Assembly (NCBI GenBank): GCA_964495595.1
Contig: CAZBWH010000032.1
Coordinates: 1 to 35,110, forward strand
Length of the DNA stretch: 35,110 nt
Direction of reading: 5' to 3'
DNA from: CALMFQ01 sp964495595
Lineage (GTDB): Bacteria > Pseudomonadota > Gammaproteobacteria > Burkholderiales > SCOH01
Part shown: in pieces, positions 30,843 to 35,110 of the stretch
Layout: each line of letters starts with the position of its first letter
Position numbering within the stretch: the first letter of the stretch is position 1
Notes under the pieces: generated by a model
Database searches by the model: none
Told to the model about the DNA's origin: nothing
Seen by the model: the letters and a program-made list of their open reading frames with translations, nothing else
Position numbers and translations under genes: made by a program

Positions 30843-32108
30843 ATGGCCTCACAGTCACAAAAGCAACTTACGGTGCTGGTATCCAGCACTACCGCCTTTA
30901 CCATCTGTTTCGCCATCTGGATGATGTTCGCGATCATCGGGATCCCTATCAAGAAGCAGCTGGGGCTGAATGAAACCGAGTTTGGCCTGCTGACCGCGAT
31001 GCCGGTTTTGACCGGCTCGTTGATCCGGGTGCCACTGGGTATCTGGACTGACAAGTTCGGTGGCCGGGCGGTGATGTTTTTCGTGATGCTCTCCACCGTG
31101 ATTCCGATCTGGTTGATGCAATACGCTACCGAATACTGGCATTTCCTGACGCTGGCGCTGTTTGTCGGTGTTGCCGGCGGAGCGTTCTCGGTCGGCACGC
31201 CATACGTCGCTCGCTGGTTTCCCAAGAGTCGCCAGGGATTCGCGATGGGTGTGTTTGGCGCCGGCAACTCCGGATCTGCGCTGACCAAGTTCGTTGCGCC
31301 GGCGCTGATTGCTGCGGCAGGGGGCACCTGGACGATTGTGCCGCAGGTGTATTCGATTGCGATGCTGGTCACCGCAATCCTGTTCTGGTTGTTTTCCTAT
31401 TCCGATCCGGCTCACAAGGCGGGCACCACCGTTTCGTTCGCCAAACAGTTGCACATGCTGAAAGACCCCCGCGTTTGGCGCTATTGCCAGTACTACTCGG
31501 TGGTGTTTGGTGGCTATGTCGCTTTGGCGCTGTGGATGACCAAGTACTACGTCAACGAATACGGTTTTGACATGAAGCTGGCGGCGTTGCTGGCAGCGTG
31601 TTTTTCCCTGCCGGGTGGTGTGTTGCGGGCGATTGGCGGCTGGATTTCCGATCGTCAGGGCGCGTACAAGACTACGTGGTGGGTGATGTGGGTTTGCTGG
31701 GTCGCCTTTTTCATCCTGTCTTATCCGCAGACCGATTTCACCATCATGACCGTCAACGGCCCCCAGACGTTTCATATCGGCCTGAATCCGACCATGTTCA
31801 CGATCCTGCTGTTTGTTGTCGGCATTGCAACAGCGATTGGCAAGGCCTCGGTATTCAAGTTCATTTCCGATGAGTTTAGTCACAACATCGGCGCGGTCTC
31901 GGGTGTGGTGGGGCTGGCCGGCGGGCTGGGCGGGTTTCTGCTGCCGATCATGTTTGGTGCGCTGGTGGACATCACCGGTATCCGGTCCAGTTGTTTCATG
32001 CTGTTGTACGGCACGGTGTGTGTCAGCTTGGTCTGGATGCACTTCAGCTTCCGGCCGGAGGCTGTTGCCGAGGGCAACAAGGCTATTGCGGCGCAACGCA
32101 AGGCCTGA
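30843..32108 (+). CDS. narK1: nitrate/nitrite transporter, NarK1 type
   Basis: A 421-aa major-facilitator protein with 12 helices. The TM2 arginine lies in GSLIRVPLGIWTDKFGGR and the TM8 arginine in GVLRAIGGWISDRQG, equivalent to the two substrate-binding Arg of E. coli NarK. The nitrate-signature segments FGAGNSGSALTKF and GLAGGLGGFLLPIMFG are the Gly-rich TM5 and TM11 motifs. Its shorter N-terminus and sequence character place it in the NarK1 branch (nitrate/proton symport) rather than with its two neighbours. It starts at ATG 30843, 147 bp after the previous gene, and is followed by narK2 after 63 bp. Confidence 0.9.
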   Translation: MASQSQKQLTVLVSSTTAFTICFAIWMMFAIIGIPIKKQLGLNETEFGLLTAMPVLTGSLIRVPLGIWTDKFGGRAVMFFVMLSTVIPIWLMQYATEYWHFLTLALFVGVAGGAFSVGTPYVARWFPKSRQGFAMGVFGAGNSGSALTKFVAPALIAAAGGTWTIVPQVYSIAMLVTAILFWLFSYSDPAHKAGTTVSFAKQLHMLKDPRVWRYCQYYSVVFGGYVALALWMTKYYVNEYGFDMKLAALLAACFSLPGGVLRAIGGWISDRQGAYKTTWWVMWVCWVAFFILSYPQTDFTIMTVNGPQTFHIGLNPTMFTILLFVVGIATAIGKASVFKFISDEFSHNIGAVSGVVGLAGGLGGFLLPIMFGALVDITGIRSSCFMLLYGTVCVSLVWMHFSFRPEAVAEGNKAIAAQRKA

Positions 32109-32171
32109 GGGTGGATGGCCCTGCCGTGGCAGTAGCCGCGGCAGGAGACGGTTTTTTCAAAGGAGTGGCGT

Positions 32172-33554
32172 ATGTCGCATGTACTGACGCGCTGGGAGCC
32201 GGAAAATCCGGACTTCTGGCAAAAAGAGGGGCAGAGGATTGCCAACCGCAACCTGATGCTGTCGATTCCGGCATTGATGCTGGCTTTCAGTGTCTGGATG
32301 CTGTGGAGTGTTACGGTGGTCAATCTGGACAAGGCAGGATTCAACCTGACCAAGGATCAGATGTTCTGGCTGACCGCGTTGCCTGCGCTTTCCGGAGCGA
32401 CGCTGCGGATTTTCTATTCTTTCCTGATCCCGATTTTCGGTGGACGTCGCTGGACGGCGATTTCAACCGCCAGTCTGCTGATCCCGGCCTTGGGGATGGG
32501 TTTTGCGCTGCGCGATCCGTCTACGCCTTATGAAACCCTGCTGATCCTGGCGTTGTTGTGCGGTTTTGGTGGCGGCAACTTCTCGTCGTCGATGTCCAAC
32601 ATCAGCTTTTTCTTTCCCAAAGCAAAAAAAGGCCTGGCTACCGGCCTGAACGCCGGGATTGGCAATCTTGGCGTGTCACTGGTGCAATTTGTTACTCCGC
32701 TGGTGATTTCCGGCGCCGTGTTTGGTGCCTTTGCAGGTGAGGGCCATACCTACGTCAAGGAAGGCGTCGAAAAGTCGATCTGGCTGCAAAACGCCGGTTT
32801 CGTCTGGGTGCCGTTCATCGCGGTGTCAGCGATTGCTGCCTGGTTCGGCATGAATGACATTGCCGACGCCAAGGCCTCGTTTGCCGAGCAGGCGGTGATC
32901 TTCAAGCGCAAGCACAACTGGCTGATGTGCTGGCTGTACATCGGTACTTTCGGCTCGTTCATCGGCTTTTCTGCTGGTCTGGCAATGTTGACCAAAGCCC
33001 TGTTTCCCGAAGTCAATCCGACCCAGTACGCCTTCCTCGGCCCGCTGGTGGGGGCCCTGCTGCGCCCGGTGGGAGGCTGGCTGTCGGACAAGATCGGTGG
33101 CGCCTCTGTGACGTTCTGGACGTTCCTGTTGATGTGCGCTGCCGTGTATGGCGTGATGCTGTTCCTGCCGCAAAACGGCGCCGGTGGTAACTTCCAAGGC
33201 TTTCTGGCCATGTTCATCGTGCTGTTTGCGCTGACCGGAATTGGCAATGGGTCGACGTTCCGTATGATCCCGGTGATCTTCATGACCGAACGCCAGGCAG
33301 AAGCCAAGGGTAAAGGGCCTGCTGCAGAAAAACAGGCACTGCTGGACGCAGCCAAGGAGTCGGCTGCCGTGCTGGGCTTCTCCGGTGCGATCGGCGCTTA
33401 CGGTGGCTTCTTCATTCCGAAGAGTTTCGGTACGTCGATTGCCGCAACCGGTGCGCCGAATGCCGCGCTGTGGGGCTTTATCGCCTTCTACGCTTCGTGC
33501 CTGGTGATTACCTGGTTCTTCTATTCGCGCAAGAACGCTCCGATGCCTTGTTGA
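32172..33554 (+). CDS. narK2: nitrate/nitrite antiporter, NarK2 type
   Basis: A 460-aa major-facilitator protein close to E. coli NarK/NarU in length and N-terminus (SHVLTRWEPENPDFW). Substrate Arg residues lie in LSGATLRIFYSF and GALLRPVGGWLSD; the TM5 signature is GGGNFSSSMSNISFFFP and the TM11 signature SGAIGAYGGFFIPK. GNGSTFRMIPVIF is also present. This branch is thought to exchange nitrate for nitrite. AAAGGAG precedes the ATG. Together, NarK1 and NarK2 resemble the two halves of the fused NarK of Paracoccus, here as separate genes. Confidence 0.93.
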   Translation: MSHVLTRWEPENPDFWQKEGQRIANRNLMLSIPALMLAFSVWMLWSVTVVNLDKAGFNLTKDQMFWLTALPALSGATLRIFYSFLIPIFGGRRWTAISTASLLIPALGMGFALRDPSTPYETLLILALLCGFGGGNFSSSMSNISFFFPKAKKGLATGLNAGIGNLGVSLVQFVTPLVISGAVFGAFAGEGHTYVKEGVEKSIWLQNAGFVWVPFIAVSAIAAWFGMNDIADAKASFAEQAVIFKRKHNWLMCWLYIGTFGSFIGFSAGLAMLTKALFPEVNPTQYAFLGPLVGALLRPVGGWLSDKIGGASVTFWTFLLMCAAVYGVMLFLPQNGAGGNFQGFLAMFIVLFALTGIGNGSTFRMIPVIFMTERQAEAKGKGPAAEKQALLDAAKESAAVLGFSGAIGAYGGFFIPKSFGTSIAATGAPNAALWGFIAFYASCLVITWFFYSRKNAPMPC

Positions 33555-33562
33555 TGCCGATA

Positions 33563-33586
33563 GCCTCCGCCTTGCCCGGCGGAGGC
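33563..33586 (+). terminator. strong GC hairpin after narK2
   Basis: GCCTCCGCC (33563-33571) pairs perfectly with GGCGGAGGC (33578-33586) around a 6-base loop, eight bases after the narK2 stop. No real T run follows (TTCGCTGCTT), so it may be a weak terminator or a 3'-end stabiliser that lowers narK3 expression. Confidence 0.5.
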
Positions 33587-33608
33587 TTCGCTGCTTCAGG
33601 ACAGGACG

Positions 33609-33637
33609 TTTTCCGCTTTGACCGACAAAGCGGAAAA
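33609..33637 (+). repeat. 12-bp-arm inverted repeat before narK3
   Basis: TTTTCCGCTTTG (33609-33620) and CAAAGCGGAAAA (33626-33637) are exact complements around ACCGA. It lacks a downstream T run, so it is not a standard terminator. It includes the TTG at 33618 that opens the longest narK3 frame. Confidence 0.9.
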
Positions 33638-33674
33638 TTGCTTGCCAGGGATGCGCAGCTCACGCACACGCCAC

Positions 33675-35051
33675 ATGAACAGCCATTTGCTCAAGCGCTG
33701 GAATCCGGAAAACCCTGACCTCTGGGGGAGGGTTGGCCAGAGTATTGCCAACCGCAACCTGCTGTTGTCGATTCCGTCATTGTTCTTGTCGTTCGCCGTG
33801 TGGATGGTCTGGAGCGTGGTGGTGGTCAATTTGCCTGCTGTCGGGTTCCGGTATTCCACCAACCAGTTATTCTGGCTCGCCGCCTTGCCTGGTCTTTCGG
33901 GCGCTACCTTGCGCATTTTCTACGCTTTCCTGGTGCCAGTATTTGGCGGCCGGCGCTGGACGGCCATCTCCACTGGCCTGTTGCTGGTGCCTGCCATCGG
34001 CATGGGTCTGGCGGTCAGTGACCCGAACACTTCCTATCCGATGATGTTGCTGCTGGCCTTGCTGTGCGGGCTGGGAGGGGGCAACTTTTCGTCTTCGATG
34101 GCGAACATCAGCTATTTCTTCCCGTTGTCAAAACAGGGGCTGGCGCTCGGATTGAACGCCGGGCTGGGTAACGTCGGCGTGTTTGCTGCACAGTGGCTGG
34201 TGCCGCTCGCTATTGGTGCAGCATGGTTTGGCGAATGGGCCGGACCGGGCCAGTGGGTCATGCTCCATGGCGAAAACCGGTTGATCTGGCTGCAGAATGC
34301 CGGCTATGTCTGGATCGCTCCGATCCTGCTGTCTTCGCTGGCGGCCTGGTTTGGCATGAACGACATCGAGTCGGCCAGCGTCAATCTGGCCGAGCAGGCC
34401 GTTATATTCCGCCAGCGTAGCACCTGGCTGCTTAGCCTGCTTTATCTGGGTACTTTCGGCTCTTTCATCGGCTATGCAGCAGCCATGCCGCTCTTGGTAA
34501 AAAGCCAGTTTCCGGGGATCGATCCGACGGGCCATGCCTATCTCGGCCCCCTGCTGGGAGCGCTGGCCCGCCCGCTTGGCGGCTGGCTTTCGGACTGGCT
34601 AGGGGGGGCCAAAGTCACTCTGGCCATCTTTGGCGGAATGTTGCTGGCGGTGTCCGGGCTGCTGCTGGCTTTGCCCGTTGCCGGCGGTGAGGGGCATTTT
34701 CACCTGTTCGTCTGGCTGATGTTGTTGTTGTTCCTGCTATGCGGTGCAGGTAACGGCTCGACGTTTCACATGATTGTGGCCGCATTCGAGCAGCGACGGG
34801 TGCAGATTCTGGGCAAGGTGGGGGCGGCTGACGAGGGGCGCATGCTGGCCGAGTCCCGAACCCAGGCTGCGGCGGCCTTGGGGTTTGCCGGGGCGGTGGG
34901 CGCGTATGGCGGGTTTTTCATTCCCAAGATGCTGGGTTCGTCAGTGGCAATGACCGGATCAATGACCCTGGCTCTGGGCAGCTTTGTGCTTTTCTACATT
35001 TTCTGCATTGCCGTGACCTGGCGATTTTATCTATACCGTCCGGCGCCGTGA
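33675..35051 (+). CDS. narK: nitrate/nitrite transporter, third NarK paralogue
   Basis: A 458-aa protein from the ATG at 33675, clearly a paralogue of the preceding gene. The N-terminus NSHLLKRWNPENPDLW aligns with it, and LSGATLRIFYAF, GALARPLGGWLSD, GGGNFSSSMANISYFFP and AGAVGAYGGFFIPK keep the key Arg and Gly-rich motifs. It has diverged at GNGSTFHMIVAAF, where the neighbour has GNGSTFRMIPVIF. No good ribosome site precedes ATG 33675. In-frame alternatives are ATG 33651 and TTG 33618; the last has AGGA 11 bases upstream but lies in a hairpin. The start is therefore uncertain. Specificity (nitrate or nitrite, direction) cannot be told. Confidence 0.9.
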   Translation: MNSHLLKRWNPENPDLWGRVGQSIANRNLLLSIPSLFLSFAVWMVWSVVVVNLPAVGFRYSTNQLFWLAALPGLSGATLRIFYAFLVPVFGGRRWTAISTGLLLVPAIGMGLAVSDPNTSYPMMLLLALLCGLGGGNFSSSMANISYFFPLSKQGLALGLNAGLGNVGVFAAQWLVPLAIGAAWFGEWAGPGQWVMLHGENRLIWLQNAGYVWIAPILLSSLAAWFGMNDIESASVNLAEQAVIFRQRSTWLLSLLYLGTFGSFIGYAAAMPLLVKSQFPGIDPTGHAYLGPLLGALARPLGGWLSDWLGGAKVTLAIFGGMLLAVSGLLLALPVAGGEGHFHLFVWLMLLLFLLCGAGNGSTFHMIVAAFEQRRVQILGKVGAADEGRMLAESRTQAAAALGFAGAVGAYGGFFIPKMLGSSVAMTGSMTLALGSFVLFYIFCIAVTWRFYLYRPAP

Positions 35052-35110
35052 GTCGTTAAGGATGCGCTGATTTATTGGCTGCGCGGGCGAATCGCTGCGT
35101 CGCGCGGTGC
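35052..35110. other. right-edge intergenic sequence
   Basis: The final 59 bases after the third narK hold no recognisable gene, terminator or RNA. narGHJI is a reasonable expectation further right but is not visible. The stretch contains GGATGCGCTGATTTATTG, which has the feel of an insertion-sequence end, but one end alone cannot show that. Confidence 0.3.

Noticed and set aside
30855..32096. 413-codon minus-strand open frame opposite narK1
   Set aside because: A shadow frame; its composition (His, Gln, Arg, Asp-rich) is typical of the reverse of a membrane-protein gene.
32121..32156. Stem plus T6 between narK1 and narK2 as a terminator
   Set aside because: The stem (32121-32126 with 32139-32144) is short and separated from the T run by seven bases. 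narK2 lies close behind with a good ribosome site, so at most this is a weak attenuator.

Overview
The window looks like chromosomal DNA from a betaproteobacterium, most likely of the Neisseriales/Chromobacteriaceae type. This rests on gene order (kdsD-kdsC-lptC-lptA-lptB-rpoN-hpf-ptsN-hprK-rapZ, with HPr kinase beside PtsN), moderate to high GC content, and an FNR/NarXL denitrification or nitrate-respiration set. No marker gene is present, so the assignment is an inference. I see no rRNA, tRNA, CRISPR array, prophage or complete insertion sequence.

Positions 1-12549 are mostly core genes. The 3' end of gltD and its terminator come first, then a minus-strand CPA2 cation/proton antiporter. A long plus-strand block follows: Kdo synthesis (kdsD, kdsC), the LPS-transport genes lptC/lptA/lptB, sigma-54 (rpoN), hibernation factor hpf, a terminator, then ptsN-hprK-rapZ. 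Four overlapping or nearly abutting genes run on from rapZ: a NusG-II-domain protein, a Gx-type membrane protein, a small exported protein and the flavin prenyltransferase ubiX. Positions 12593-16376 are minus strand: an unrecognised small gene, a phasin-like gene, and cysS-ybaK-Nudix CoA pyrophosphatase.

Positions 16519-22439 hold a large ADP-forming acyl-CoA synthetase/GNAT acetyltransferase fusion, a convergent two-PAS GGDEF/EAL membrane protein, and a 66-aa orphan gene with its own terminator.

Positions 22443-35110 form an anaerobic nitrogen-oxide region. It begins with a Cys-free Crp/Fnr (DNR-like) regulator whose recognition helix has the E-xx-SR signature for TTGAT half-sites. A (CCCG)n tetranucleotide tract precedes it. 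A perfect TTGAT-N4-ATCAA box lies before a nitronate-monooxygenase-like gene, and a second, near-perfect box lies exactly 41.5 bp from a predicted start in front of a hemerythrin / DUF2249 / polytopic membrane protein operon. Between them are narX, a hemolysin III/PAQR gene, narL and another hemerythrin gene. Three consecutive NarK-family transporters close the window. The second box sits inside a misleading open frame (28519-28710) that I do not accept as a gene.

The working picture is this: NarX-NarL senses nitrate/nitrite. The DNR-like regulator and/or FNR drives hemerythrin and membrane functions probably concerned with NO or nitrosative stress. The NarK proteins move nitrate and nitrite. 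The most unusual elements are the tetranucleotide tract in front of the regulator, a 20-bp perfect palindrome between an FNR box and its -10, and two strong hairpins before the third narK, one of which would cover a possible TTG start codon.
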